Positions 1-8,462 of a stretch of DNA of 37,881 bases are shown here, piece after piece (position 1 is the first letter of the stretch; every line of letters begins with the position of its first letter). A program made the position numbers and the translations under genes. The notes beneath the pieces are model-generated. The model saw only the letters and a list, made by a program, of their open reading frames with translations. It was not told the origin of the DNA and searched no databases. Source of the DNA: Planctomycetaceae bacterium (GTDB lineage: Bacteria > Planctomycetota > Planctomycetia > Pirellulales > Pirellulaceae); NCBI GenBank assembly GCA_027487375.1, contig JAIYDQ010000441.1:1-37881 (forward strand), read 5' to 3'.

Positions 1-728
1 ACCCAGAACTGTTGGATTGGTTAGCCAATCAATTGGTAGAAGATGATTGGAGCATGAAGTCGATTCACCGACTGATACTGCTATCTAAGGCATATCAAAT
101 GAGCAGCCAGACGTCCAGCGAAACAATCTCGCAAGACCCAGCAAATGATTTGTTCTCACGCTTCTCAATGAGACGATTAAGCGCTGAAGAATTAAGAGAC
201 TCGGTTCTCGCAACTTCCGGAGACTTGCATTTCCAGCAGGGTGGGAAAAGTTTCTTCCCCAAGGTTGCAGATGAAGTCAAAGCCACGCAGTCGCAACCAG
301 GTAGCGGATGGGGCGAGTCTTCCGAGAGCGACCGCGCTCGACGCAGTGTCTATATTCACATCAAACGATCGCTGGTGCCACCGGAACTCTCCGTGTTTGA
401 TTTTCCAGATACTGACACGACATGCGAAGCAAGATTTTTAACCACACAGGCAGGCCAAGCTCTTGGATTGCTCAACGGATTATTCGTGCAGGAGCAAGCA
501 ACAAGATTCGCGAATCGCGTTCTGTCGATGGCTTCCTCTGAAAGAGATGATCAAGTAAGAGTCGCAGTGGAACTCGCCTATTCACGCAGTGCAACATCCG
601 ACGATCAGCAGTTTGCAAAACGATTGATGGAGCGATTTGAGAGAGAGCACAAGTTAGATGCTACGCAGCAATTGCGGGCCTATTGTTTGGTACTGTTAAA
701 CACAAACGAATTTCTATATCTGGATTAA
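1..728 (+). CDS. PSD1 (DUF1553) domain protein, 3' part only
   Basis: The reading frame is already open at the window edge (first full codon at base 3), so this is the C-terminal ~240 residues of a larger protein. The opening residues (PELLDWLA, then IHRLILLSKAYQMSS) are the standard start of the DUF1553/PSD1 C-terminal domain of planctomycete proteins that usually also carry PSCyt1 and DUF1549 (PSCyt2) domains upstream. The later part (FDFPDTDTTCEARF, TTQAGQALGLLNG, ending LLNTNEFLYLD) matches the end of that domain. The cytochrome part, if any, lies outside the window. The stop is 4 nt before the ATG of the DUF1501 gene, so the two are almost certainly one operon. The molecular function of the family is not established; it is usually exported and linked to polysaccharide-degrading gene sets. 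Confidence 0.9.
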   Translation, partial: PELLDWLANQLVEDDWSMKSIHRLILLSKAYQMSSQTSSETISQDPANDLFSRFSMRRLSAEELRDSVLATSGDLHFQQGGKSFFPKVADEVKATQSQPGSGWGESSESDRARRSVYIHIKRSLVPPELSVFDFPDTDTTCEARFLTTQAGQALGLLNGLFVQEQATRFANRVLSMASSERDDQVRVAVELAYSRSATSDDQQFAKRLMERFEREHKLDATQQLRAYCLVLLNTNEFLYLD

Positions 729-732
729 AGCG

Positions 733-2199
733 ATGGCACGAAATTCATCAATTAGCGGAAACTCTTTTTGCGGTCGAACTCGTCGTGAATTCCTTTGGCA
801 GTCTGGAGGCGGATTCGGCGCAATGGCTCTTGCGAATCTCTTGGATAAAGATGGATTCGGATCCGAGAGTGCAAAACCGAAGGCTTTTGAAAATCCGCTC
901 GCGGCCAAGGTGCCCATGTTTGCACCGAAGGCTAAGTCGGTGATTTTTTTATTCATGTATGGCGGGCCAAGCCACATCGACACGTTTGACTATAAACCCG
1001 CAATGATCGGGATGGACAATAAGACTGTTGAGATAAAAACATTCGGTCGTGGTGGTCACAAGAATGAAGGTCGGATCGTAGAGCCCAGATGGAAGTTTTC
1101 GCAGTATGGCGAATGTGGTAAATGGGTCAGCGATTTGTTTCCAAATGTGGCTCAACATGTCGATGACATCGCATTTCTGCATTCGATGACTGCCGATTCA
1201 CCGATCCATGGTTCTGCAATGTTGATGATGAACTCCGGAAAAATACTATCCGGTTCGCCTTCGATGGGATCTTGGATCAACTATGGCTTGGGTTCGGAAA
1301 ACGAAAACTTGCCCGGCTATGTCGTCATGCTCGACCCATCCGGCGGTCCGATCAGCGGCGCTAAGAACTGGTCGAGCGGTTACATGCCGGCTTCGTATGC
1401 TGGGACCGTGCTGCGAAGCAAGGGGGCACCCATCTTGGACCTAGCGACTCCTACAGGCGTTTCGAGGGAACTGCAGCGAACGCTGATTGACGGAATTAAC
1501 GAAGCAAACCAAAACCACGCATTGTCACGTCTTAGCAACAGTGATCTGGCAGCACGAATCGCAAGTTACGAACTGGCTTTTCAAATGCAATCGTCTGCCC
1601 CGGAAGCAGTAGACCTCGGACAAGAAACAGCCGCTACGCTGAGTCTCTATGGGGCGGACTCGCCCAAGACGGAAGACTTCGGTAAGCGTTGTATCCTCGC
1701 GCGAAGATTGGTGGAACGCGGGGTGAGATTCATCCAGCTTTATTCAGGCGGTGCTCATAACGATGCCAACTGGGATGCCCACGGCGATCTCGAAAAGAAC
1801 CACAACCTTCACGCCGGCGCGACGGACAAACCCATCGCAGGTCTGCTCAAGGACTTGAAGCAACGAGGCCTTCTGGATTCGACGCTCGTCATTTGGGGTG
1901 GTGAGTTTGGGCGGCAACCGACAGCCGAATATGCAAACGGATCAGGACGCGACCACAACGCCTATGGGTTCACTATGTGGATGGCAGGTGGTGGTGTTTG
2001 TGGCGGAACAAGCGTCGGAACAACCGATGAGCTAGGTGGGCAGGCTGTCGAAAAACCAATGCATGTCAAAAATTTGCACGCAACAGTCCTTCACCAAATG
2101 GGTCTCGATCCTAACCGGTTATCATACTTCTACAGCGGACTAGAGCAGAAGTTGGTCGGTGTAGAGCACATCTCACCGATTCATGAAATTGTTGGTTAG
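733..2199 (+). CDS. DUF1501 domain protein, Tat-exported
   Basis: A 488-aa protein of the DUF1501 family, a branch of the alkaline phosphatase/sulfatase fold with likely metal-dependent hydrolase activity; substrate unknown. A twin-arginine motif (RTRREFLWQS, residues 15-24) precedes a short hydrophobic stretch, so export in folded form by Tat is expected. Conserved blocks are GGPSHIDTFD (77-86), carrying candidate metal-binding Asp and Ser residues, WGGEFGR (388-394) and GRDHNAYGFTMWMAGGG just after. ATG at 733 is chosen because it sits 4 nt after the upstream stop and places the RR motif properly. It is paired with a PSD1 gene, as in the second locus at 9737-14598. The family name is secure; the enzymatic role is inference. 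Confidence 0.93.
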   Translation: MARNSSISGNSFCGRTRREFLWQSGGGFGAMALANLLDKDGFGSESAKPKAFENPLAAKVPMFAPKAKSVIFLFMYGGPSHIDTFDYKPAMIGMDNKTVEIKTFGRGGHKNEGRIVEPRWKFSQYGECGKWVSDLFPNVAQHVDDIAFLHSMTADSPIHGSAMLMMNSGKILSGSPSMGSWINYGLGSENENLPGYVVMLDPSGGPISGAKNWSSGYMPASYAGTVLRSKGAPILDLATPTGVSRELQRTLIDGINEANQNHALSRLSNSDLAARIASYELAFQMQSSAPEAVDLGQETAATLSLYGADSPKTEDFGKRCILARRLVERGVRFIQLYSGGAHNDANWDAHGDLEKNHNLHAGATDKPIAGLLKDLKQRGLLDSTLVIWGGEFGRQPTAEYANGSGRDHNAYGFTMWMAGGGVCGGTSVGTTDELGGQAVEKPMHVKNLHATVLHQMGLDPNRLSYFYSGLEQKLVGVEHISPIHEIVG

Positions 2200-2294
2200 C
2201 TCGTTCAACGTGAAATAGCGACGAGCATCCTCGCCATTGTTACGGTGCCTAATTGGACAGCGCCAGTTTGAGCACGATAATCGATCGCAACCGT

Positions 2295-2363
2295 GCTGGA
2301 GTACAGCCTTCAGGCGCCGAGCACTTTGGATTTGCCAAGAGCGGCTAAAGCCTAAACTCCAGC
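2295..2363 (-). repeat. 69-bp palindromic repeat, copy A
   Basis: Read on the minus strand, this copy begins GCTGGAGTTTAGGCTTTAGC and ends CTGTACTCCAGC, matching copies at 23032-23100 and 32261-32328 along nearly the whole length. The ends are inverted repeats of each other (GCTGGAGT.../...ACTCCAGC, AGGCTTTAG/CTAAAGCCT type), so the unit can fold into one long hairpin. It lies about 95 bp after the DUF1501 stop. No transposase is present; it resembles a REP/MITE-like element. Confidence 0.8.
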
Positions 2364-2648
2364 GCAAACCGTGCGGTGTCCAACCAAGAATTTCAGGGGT
2401 AGCTAGTGGGAGGCCGCGAGAAACGGCGAGCGATTGACTGACTGTGACAAAGCCACTATCGCTCAGCGGCTTCTTGTCAGCGATTGGTAACTCCCTCTGT
2501 CGCGCTTGGGGACGTTCTGGTGAGTAGCCCAGGAAACTGATAACCATTTCATGAAAAAAGTTGAATTGCAAAGCTGAAGATATCTGCTCTGTAGCCAACG
2601 TCAAAAGTTGCTCATACCCCGACGAATTTCTCGTGCTGCAAAAAGCAA

Positions 2649-2694
2649 AATCCCTGTGGTTCCGACGGCTAAAACCATCGAAACCACAGGGATT
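2649..2694 (-). terminator. Intrinsic terminator of tRNA-Lys
   Basis: The arms 2649-2668 and 2675-2694 pair over 18 of 20 positions with a 6-nt loop. On the minus strand the hairpin starts 9 nt after the tRNA 3' end and is followed by TTTTGCTTTTTG, a T-rich tail. This is a good rho-independent terminator for the tRNA-Lys transcript. Confidence 0.75.
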
Positions 2695-2703
2695 CCAACA
2701 AAG

Positions 2704-2776
2704 TACCCCCGCAAGGACTCGAACCTTGGACCCGGTGATTAAGAGTCACCTGCTCTACCAACTGAGCTACGAAGGC
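2704..2776 (-). tRNA. tRNA-Lys (anticodon CTT)
   Basis: A 73-nt cloverleaf reads on the minus strand: acceptor GCCTTCG pairing with CGGGGGT (with three G-U pairs) and discriminator A; D arm GCTC...GAGC with AGTTGGTA loop; anticodon stem GGTGA/TCACC with 7-nt loop CTCTTAA, giving anticodon CTT (reads AAG, lysine); T arm CAAGG/CCTTG with TTCGAGT loop. The 3' CCA is not encoded. The gene stands alone, with a terminator right behind it. Confidence 0.95.
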
Positions 2777-2879
2777 AATTGCGGGTACGAGGATAACAAA
2801 GCCGGGCCGGTTGGCAAGCCTTGTTGGGGCAAAAATCGATGATGCTTGGCTGGCCAGATTATTCGAACTGGGGCGGCGT

Positions 2880-3722
2880 TTATCTGGAATTTGCTAACCG
2901 AGTGACGTAGTGGAGTATGATTCCCGAAGCGACGCTAACATTTAACGAGTCGGTTCCAAGGAGCATGTCAATTTTTATTCGCTCCGAGGCTGCTTCTTGG
3001 ACCGAATCCGGTAACCCGTTCGCCTCGTTTCCCATGACCACCAATGTACCGTGGGTGCGTCGGTACTGCTCCAACGGTTTGGAATCGCTGGAGAGGCTTG
3101 TCGCCACGCTGCGAATCCCTTGGGCATTCGCCCAGGAAAGAAACGCGGTCGGATCAGCGGCATAGGAAATCTGTAGATTAAACATACAGCCCATCGAAAC
3201 GCGCAAAACGCGTCTAGCAAAAGGGTCCACGCATTCCGGTCCAACAATCAGATCGCGAACACCGAGTGCCGAGCAGTTGCGGGCAATCTGCCCCATGTTT
3301 TCAGGATCTTGAACGCCCACGACATAAACTCCCGTCCAGCGGCTTTTTGATTCACCTGTGGCAAGGGGCATCGCCTCGGGATCTAGGGGAGCTGCTAGGA
3401 CTTCTGTGGCTTGACGTCGGCGTTTTCTCTTTCCGCAGCCCAAAACACCACGATGAAAGTTGAATCCCAGTAGTTCACTCATCGAATCACGCGGGACAAC
3501 GTAGGCGATCACGTCCTCAGGAAGCCATTCGGCAGAGCCTGGCAGAGCAATATCATCAATGAGAACCGATTCTACTTCGTAGTCGCTCCGCAATAGTCGT
3601 TGGGTAAGCAATTTGCTTTCAACAACAAACTTTGCACTGAACTGAGTCAGATTTCGGGTTCGAAGGTGCCTGTAGGCTTCGAGCCGGGAGTCTTCGATAT
3701 TGTCAATGAATATCTTTGGCAT
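2880..3722 (-). CDS. SpoU/TrmH-family RNA 2'-O-methyltransferase
   Basis: A 280-aa protein with the SPOUT methyltransferase layout. An N-terminal substrate-binding region (VVESKLLTQRLL) is followed by the C-terminal trefoil-knot domain with motif 1 (DPENMGQIARNCSALGV), motif 2 (VVMGNEANGLP) and motif 3 (SLNVSVASGIILH). It should transfer a methyl group from S-adenosylmethionine to a ribose 2'-OH in rRNA or tRNA; the exact nucleotide cannot be told from sequence. An unusual basic insert (GCGKRKRRRQ) followed by a low-conservation segment separates the two domains. It starts 18 bp after the stop of the upstream minus-strand gene, so they probably share a transcript. Confidence 0.88.
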   Translation of the reverse strand: MPKIFIDNIEDSRLEAYRHLRTRNLTQFSAKFVVESKLLTQRLLRSDYEVESVLIDDIALPGSAEWLPEDVIAYVVPRDSMSELLGFNFHRGVLGCGKRKRRRQATEVLAAPLDPEAMPLATGESKSRWTGVYVVGVQDPENMGQIARNCSALGVRDLIVGPECVDPFARRVLRVSMGCMFNLQISYAADPTAFLSWANAQGIRSVATSLSSDSKPLEQYRRTHGTLVVMGNEANGLPDSVQEAASERIKIDMLLGTDSLNVSVASGIILHYVTRLANSR

Positions 3723-3739
3723 GCATGATCAACAGAGGG

Positions 3740-5170
3740 CTAACTCGCTGGTTGATAGCCAAAATAATTTTTCGACTTGATCACTTCAGCAACTTGGGGA
3801 GGAACCATTTGCTCCCAAGTTGAATCACCCTTCTTGATTCGGTCAAGCACGTCGCGAGAGAAGATCTTCAAGCAACTCGGATCATAGTTATCGAGCGCGT
3901 TGATTCCACCGCGGTCCATGAGGTAGCCGTAGAGCTTTTGAAGATCCTGAGCAAATACCAAATTGTTGCAAGTCATCAATTCGCCGGTCGCAGGATTCTC
4001 GAGCGGGTAGCAATAGATTTTCAAATCATTTTTAAACAGCCGACCAAATGATTCTAGAACACCGCCGTCGAGTTGCGTGTAATACTTTTCATCGAATAAG
4101 TCTTGCAAGCTGCCTGCACCCATGGTGATTGCGATACTCTCTTTCGTGTAACGTGAAAGATAGGCTGCAAGTCGATAGTACTCGAAGTAATCTGAAATCA
4201 GTACCGTCGTACCGCAAGCGGCCATCACATCGGCACGAGCGAGGAAGTCTCGCAAGTCGATCTCGCCTCCTGCCTTTAAGTTCCGCATGGTGATCTCCAT
4301 GATCGGAACGATTTCCTTTCCGCGAACGTTCGGAAGTTGCGAAAACTTCTCGTGAGCACACTTCAGCATGTCCACATTGACATTGCACACGGGGCGAAAA
4401 CTGCCTCGTTCAACAAGGATTGCTTTGCGATAGAAAAACTCCGAAGGTTGAATGACTTCGCCAGTTGCCGAAAACATCGCTGCACCTGTCAGACCAAGCT
4501 CGACAAGCTTGAGACTCATCAATCGATTGTCGACGTGTCGAAAAGCGATCCCAGAAAACTCAATCATGTCAATCTCGATTCGTGACGTCGACAGACCATC
4601 CAAAAGCGAGTTCACTAACAATTCCGGTTCATGATTTAAGGCAAAGGCACCGTAAACCAAATTCACACCGACGATCCCAAGGGCTTCCTGTTGGAGTGCC
4701 GCTTCGTTGTCGAGCATTCGAACGTGGATGATGATTTGGCTGTCTTCATCACGAGGATAGGCTTGAAACTTAATCCCCATCCATCCGTGGCACTCGTTGG
4801 TTCCTTTAAAATTGCGTGCCGAAACGGTGTCCGCAAAAGCAAAAAAAGCACAAGTGTCGCCTCGAACATCCCTGAGTCGATCCAAATTCAATTTGTGTTC
4901 ATAGTCGAGCATCGCTTGCAGTCGCTCGCGACAAACATAGCGAGATGCACGTCCATAGATCGCATCGCTAACTTTCATGTCGTAAGCAGAAATGCTTTTG
5001 GCGATCGTTCCAGCGCCACCACCAACTCGAAAAAACCATCGTACAACTTCCTGACCGGCACCAATTTCTGCAAATGTTCCATAACGACGAGGATCAAGGT
5101 TTACGTTGAGTGCCTTTTGATGCGTGTCGATCGTATCGGTATCCAAGATGTTGTGGTGGGATCGTTTCAT
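3740..5170 (-). CDS. Conserved protein of unknown function
   Basis: A 476-aa soluble protein with no signal peptide or membrane segment. It opens with an ALNVNLDPRRYGTFAEIGAGQEV block, followed by GGGAGTIAKSISAYDMKVSDAIYG, and ends NALDNYDPSCLKIFSRDVL...WEQMVPPQVAEVIKSKNYFGY. I recall this family as widely conserved in Bacteroidetes and Planctomycetes, with relatives labelled inconsistently (for example nicotinate-nucleotide adenylyltransferase). I see no nucleotidyltransferase HxGH motif here, so I do not adopt that name. The even, strongly conserved-looking sequence argues for a cytosolic enzyme. It sits 18 bp upstream of the RNA methyltransferase on the same strand. Confidence 0.88.
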   Translation of the reverse strand: MKRSHHNILDTDTIDTHQKALNVNLDPRRYGTFAEIGAGQEVVRWFFRVGGGAGTIAKSISAYDMKVSDAIYGRASRYVCRERLQAMLDYEHKLNLDRLRDVRGDTCAFFAFADTVSARNFKGTNECHGWMGIKFQAYPRDEDSQIIIHVRMLDNEAALQQEALGIVGVNLVYGAFALNHEPELLVNSLLDGLSTSRIEIDMIEFSGIAFRHVDNRLMSLKLVELGLTGAAMFSATGEVIQPSEFFYRKAILVERGSFRPVCNVNVDMLKCAHEKFSQLPNVRGKEIVPIMEITMRNLKAGGEIDLRDFLARADVMAACGTTVLISDYFEYYRLAAYLSRYTKESIAITMGAGSLQDLFDEKYYTQLDGGVLESFGRLFKNDLKIYCYPLENPATGELMTCNNLVFAQDLQKLYGYLMDRGGINALDNYDPSCLKIFSRDVLDRIKKGDSTWEQMVPPQVAEVIKSKNYFGYQPAS

Positions 5171-5630
5171 GCGATGCTTTTTCTTGTTTGAAGGAGTTCA
5201 TGCGATGTTTAGCTTCGTATCGAAACCGAAGGGCCGCAAAATGTATGCCCAAAACGGATGCGATTGATCGCAATCGTAGTCGATCATACCAAAAGCCAAG
5301 TAAACCCGCGGAAAGAATGCATCGCAACTCTCGGCCGCTTGGAAGAAAGCGAGAATACGCTTAGTTCCAAGGCATGATTGGATTAGAAAGTCGCTGCGAA
5401 GTTGGGCAAGATGCCTGTCGCCGTTTGCGCCCAGTTGTTTGGGGCCACTGTCCCGAACGAACCACGGAACGAGACAACCGGACGAGACAATGGTCTCATC
5501 CTACGATGCTACCGAGAAGAGGCAAAGCCGCCTGCAAGCACCGACACAAACGTCATTGTATCGGTGCACTAGATTGCCATCGGCTTTTCAACACTAATGC
5601 TTATTAGCACAAATGTTTTGGCTGTTGAGG
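5171..5630. other. 460-bp intergenic region between two minus-strand genes
   Basis: No gene supported. It presumably holds the promoter of the 476-aa protein gene and the 3' end of the sugar kinase transcript. A small hairpin CTAAT-GCTT-ATTAG lies at 5594-5607, just past the kinase stop, and GAGAC-AATG-GTCTC lies near 5481-5494. Neither has a good T tract, so terminator status is doubtful. Confidence 0.4.
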
Positions 5631-6713
5631 TTATCGCTGAACGCGAGCCGAACCACCCTTGGCGAGAGCTTCGACTTCCGGCAGTTTGGCCATCGTCGTA
5701 TCGCCAGGGAAAGTCGTTAGTAACGCACCATGAGCCCAACCTAGTCGAAGTGCCTCATCCGGAGTTTTTCCGCTGAGCATTCCATAGATCAAGCCAGCAG
5801 CAAAACCGTCACCACCACCGATTCGATCGACCACATCTAGCGAGCAAGTCGGGCTTACATAACGCTTGCCGTCGTACCACAACACGGCTGCCCATTCATG
5901 CCGATTGGTAGAGTGGACTTCGCGAAGTGTGGTCGCGACCATTTTGACGTTCGGGAATTTCTTTACAGCGCGTTCGATCATGTCGAAGAAAGAGTTCGGA
6001 TCAAGCTTCGACTTCGATTCGACGTCTTGGCCTTGGATTCCGAGACCCTTTTGAAGGTCTTCTTCGTTACCGACTAGCATGTCAACGTTCTGAACGATCT
6101 TGCTGATCATCTCTTGGCCTTTGGCTTCACCGCCGATGGTTGACCAAAGCTTGGCTCGATAGTTTAGATCGAATGAAGTCACGGCTCCCGATGCCTTGGC
6201 TGCCTTCATACCTTCGACGATGAGCTCGGAGGTCGTTGGAGAAAGAGCTGCAAAGATACCGCCCGAGTGGAACCAGCGAGCGCCTGCTGCGAAGATCTTT
6301 GCCCAATCGAAATCACCTGGCTTTAGCAAGCCACCCGCCTCGTTTGCTCGATTGTAGAAAACAACTGGAGGACGAACTCCCAAGCCACGATCGCTGTAAA
6401 CTGTTGCGATGTTAGGGCCCCGAACTCCGTCATGCTCGAAGTGCTTGTAGAAGGGCTTTACGCCCATCTCGCGCACGCGTGCTTGGACCATTTCACCAAT
6501 GCCGTAGTTGACCATCGCGGTTGCCACACCGGTCTTCAAGCCAAAGCAATCAGCAAGATTCGCCGCAACGTTGTATTCGCCACCAGAGACGTGAATGTCG
6601 AAGCTCTTGGCTTTACGAAAAGGGATGATCCCTGGGTCTAGACGATGAACCAAAGCCCCCAAGGCAAGGAAATCAAGTTCGCAAGGGTCTTTTCGGACAG
6701 TCAGTTCGGCCAT
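5631..6713 (-). CDS. PfkB-family sugar kinase, probably 2-keto-3-deoxygluconate kinase
   Basis: A ribokinase/PfkB-fold kinase of 360 aa from the ATG at 6713. The N-terminal substrate-binding GGEYNVAANLADCFGL block and the C-terminal signature GGGDGFAAG (299-307, catalytic base Asp302) are both present; the second replaces the usual GAGD by GGGD. The family transfers ATP phosphate to a sugar hydroxyl. Similarity in feel to KdgK suggests 2-keto-3-deoxygluconate from uronate breakdown, but other sugars remain possible. A GTG at 6731 would add six residues; the ATG gives a cleaner N-terminus and has GGAG 12 nt upstream. No other sugar-pathway gene adjoins it; rhamnulokinase lies 17 kb away. Confidence 0.87.
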   Translation of the reverse strand: MAELTVRKDPCELDFLALGALVHRLDPGIIPFRKAKSFDIHVSGGEYNVAANLADCFGLKTGVATAMVNYGIGEMVQARVREMGVKPFYKHFEHDGVRGPNIATVYSDRGLGVRPPVVFYNRANEAGGLLKPGDFDWAKIFAAGARWFHSGGIFAALSPTTSELIVEGMKAAKASGAVTSFDLNYRAKLWSTIGGEAKGQEMISKIVQNVDMLVGNEEDLQKGLGIQGQDVESKSKLDPNSFFDMIERAVKKFPNVKMVATTLREVHSTNRHEWAAVLWYDGKRYVSPTCSLDVVDRIGGGDGFAAGLIYGMLSGKTPDEALRLGWAHGALLTTFPGDTTMAKLPEVEALAKGGSARVQR

Positions 6714-6819
6714 GGCTAGCAGCAACTCCACAAAATAGCTGGGACAGGAAATTCAGAAGAAGTAGAGTTTTAAAGTAGATTCCCGGCTCGGAAAGGGGGG
6801 ATAGTCGATCCGGCAGATT

Positions 6820-7524
6820 TCATCTGCGCCGATGATGCCGCCACAGGGCAATCGGCAAGGCTGTCGACAGCAAGAGCATTGTCACACCTGGTTCCGGCAC
6901 AGCGGTAATCGAATTGACGACCACTAAATTGCTGGGCTGTAGAATGAGGTTGTTCGGAAGATTCGCATTGATAACCGGGAGTGTTCCGAAAGGACTATTG
7001 GGATTTCCACCACTCGCGTTCACATTCGTCAAAGCGTTGATCTGATCCACAACTGTCATACCGTTTCCGATAACCTGCCCAAAGACCGTGTAATTCGTGT
7101 CGAATGCAACGTTATCTGTCACGTTAATGTACCACTGCCGTGTTGCCGTATTCGGGCCGGCATTTGCATAAGCCAGGGTTCCGCGGAGGTTACTAAAAAT
7201 GCCAACTTCGTCCGCGATCGGCGGCAGAGTTGGAAGTGAGCTCCCGACAGTGTCGTAGCCACCACCTTGAATAATTCCGAAACCGGTAAATGGTGTGTTC
7301 TGAATGCTTCGGTGGACGATCGAGTTGCTATAGGTGCCCGAGTCGACATAAGTCATGAAATTAGCAACGGATGCAGGCTTTTGAAGGCTGAACAACTCGA
7401 CCTGGAAGTTACCGACGTTGGTGTTGAATTCGACAAAGACTCCGGCTTTCGCAACTGGGCAGAAAGCACACAAAAGCAAGAAAACAAAGCCGGAAACCAG
7501 CGAAACGAATCGATTGAAGAGCAT
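6820..7524 (-). CDS. Secreted cyclophilin-type peptidyl-prolyl isomerase with PEP-CTERM tail
   Basis: A 234-aa protein in three parts. A Sec signal peptide (FVSLVSGFVFLLLCAFCPVAKA) is followed by a cyclophilin domain with VHRSI...GFGIIQGGGYD, LAYANAGPNTATRQWYI and YTVFGQVIGNGMTVVDQI, then a PEP-CTERM sorting tail: VPEP at 209-212, a hydrophobic stretch, and the basic end WRHHRRR. It should catalyse proline cis/trans isomerisation outside the cytoplasm. The usual active-site QFFI is QWYI, so activity could be altered. The tail predicts processing by an exosortase, which is not in this window. ATG at 7524 is preferred over GTG at 7533 because AGGTG lies 8 nt before it. Confidence 0.9.
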   Translation of the reverse strand: MLFNRFVSLVSGFVFLLLCAFCPVAKAGVFVEFNTNVGNFQVELFSLQKPASVANFMTYVDSGTYSNSIVHRSIQNTPFTGFGIIQGGGYDTVGSSLPTLPPIADEVGIFSNLRGTLAYANAGPNTATRQWYINVTDNVAFDTNYTVFGQVIGNGMTVVDQINALTNVNASGGNPNSPFGTLPVINANLPNNLILQPSNLVVVNSITAVPEPGVTMLLLSTALPIALWRHHRRR

Positions 7525-7766
7525 AGAAAACACACCTGGCGGACTCGAAATGAAATTCGATGGCGATCTAATTCAATGCTAATTCGAGAAATCCCTGCTA
7601 GAATACGTGCCGGGCGGATTTGCTAGATTTTCGGAAGTCTTTAAACCGTATGAAGCGTCAGAATCGGCACCAAAAAGCCGAATCGATCGGGACTTAGACG
7701 AAGCCATCCGAGGTGTGGCAGAGACCGAGCTTGCCGCGAAACCTCTTTCGGGGCTCTAAATTGACT

Positions 7767-8198
7767 TTAAGCGCGTTCTTTGGGGAGTGGTCGGCGCTGC
7801 GAGAAGGTTTCGCTGGGCCACCGCCAGAATCCGACATCCAGCTCGCCCATTTTCCAGATATAGAAAGCAGCTTCGTCTCGGATAACGGTCGGAAAATCAA
7901 CGATTCCGTCGTAGGCAGATCTCAGGACGACGCCTAAACCTTCCAGCTCCGAGATGTATTCGTCAAGCTGTCGCGTCTCATTGCGAAGATCATTTCGTGT
8001 GTCTTCTACCTCATCATTGTAGAGCTGCGCTTTTGAATCCTCACGTCGCCGTACGAGGCGGTGCAGTTGGTGTCGTCGTTCGGAAAGTTCGCGGTGGGCA
8101 AGACTTATGTCCGCAACGATCAATCTCAACAACGGTAGCATCGCATTCGCTTGGTCAAGCGAAAAGATTATTTCAGCGGTGGAAGACTGCTTTACCAT
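7767..8198 (-). CDS. DUF2203 family protein
   Basis: A 143-aa cytosolic protein. The N-terminal FSLDQANAMLPLLRLIVADI, a long charged helix (HRELSERRHQLHRLVRRRED) and the closing VDFPTVIRDEAAFYIWKMGELDVGFW match the DUF2203 family layout (usually DFP..., W..GE, yWH). The function of the family is unknown; the helical middle suggests a coiled coil. It stands alone between the cyclophilin and the ATPase, on the same strand as both but with gaps over 240 bp. Confidence 0.8.
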   Translation of the reverse strand: MVKQSSTAEIIFSLDQANAMLPLLRLIVADISLAHRELSERRHQLHRLVRRREDSKAQLYNDEVEDTRNDLRNETRQLDEYISELEGLGVVLRSAYDGIVDFPTVIRDEAAFYIWKMGELDVGFWRWPSETFSQRRPLPKERA

Positions 8199-8462
8199 GG
8201 ATCGCCCGCGTTCTGAGTGCGTGGGGAATGAAATGCGACCTTAACAAATGGTTTTTCGGAGTATAACCAGGGAATAGGAAATCTGTATGCATCTGTTTTT
8301 CGCGCCCTCTATTACATCATGGCTCGCGCCAGCGATGTTTCCACCTAAAGGGGGCGAAAAACTCCTTCATTTGTCATGCAGGGTGATCAATGCAACGATA
8401 GTCATTACGAAAAAACTACAGAAAGGGATCAAAATTTTGTTTCGAGGGTCGGTATCTGCCGA

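Larger units (their letters stand above)
2200..2703. other. Intergenic region with palindromic repeat and tRNA terminator
   Basis: No convincing gene. The stretch holds one copy (2295-2363) of a palindromic element found twice more in the window and the terminator hairpin of the tRNA gene (2649-2694). The open frames here have no recognisable domain and run across these hairpins, so I regard them as chance. Confidence 0.6.

Noticed and set aside
2173-2604. 143-codon minus-strand open frame after the first DUF1501 gene
   Set aside because: It crosses the palindromic repeat copy A, overlaps the DUF1501 end and shows no recognisable domain.
4691-5191. 166-codon plus-strand frame
   Set aside because: Antisense shadow of the conserved 476-aa protein, whose motifs are in the other strand.
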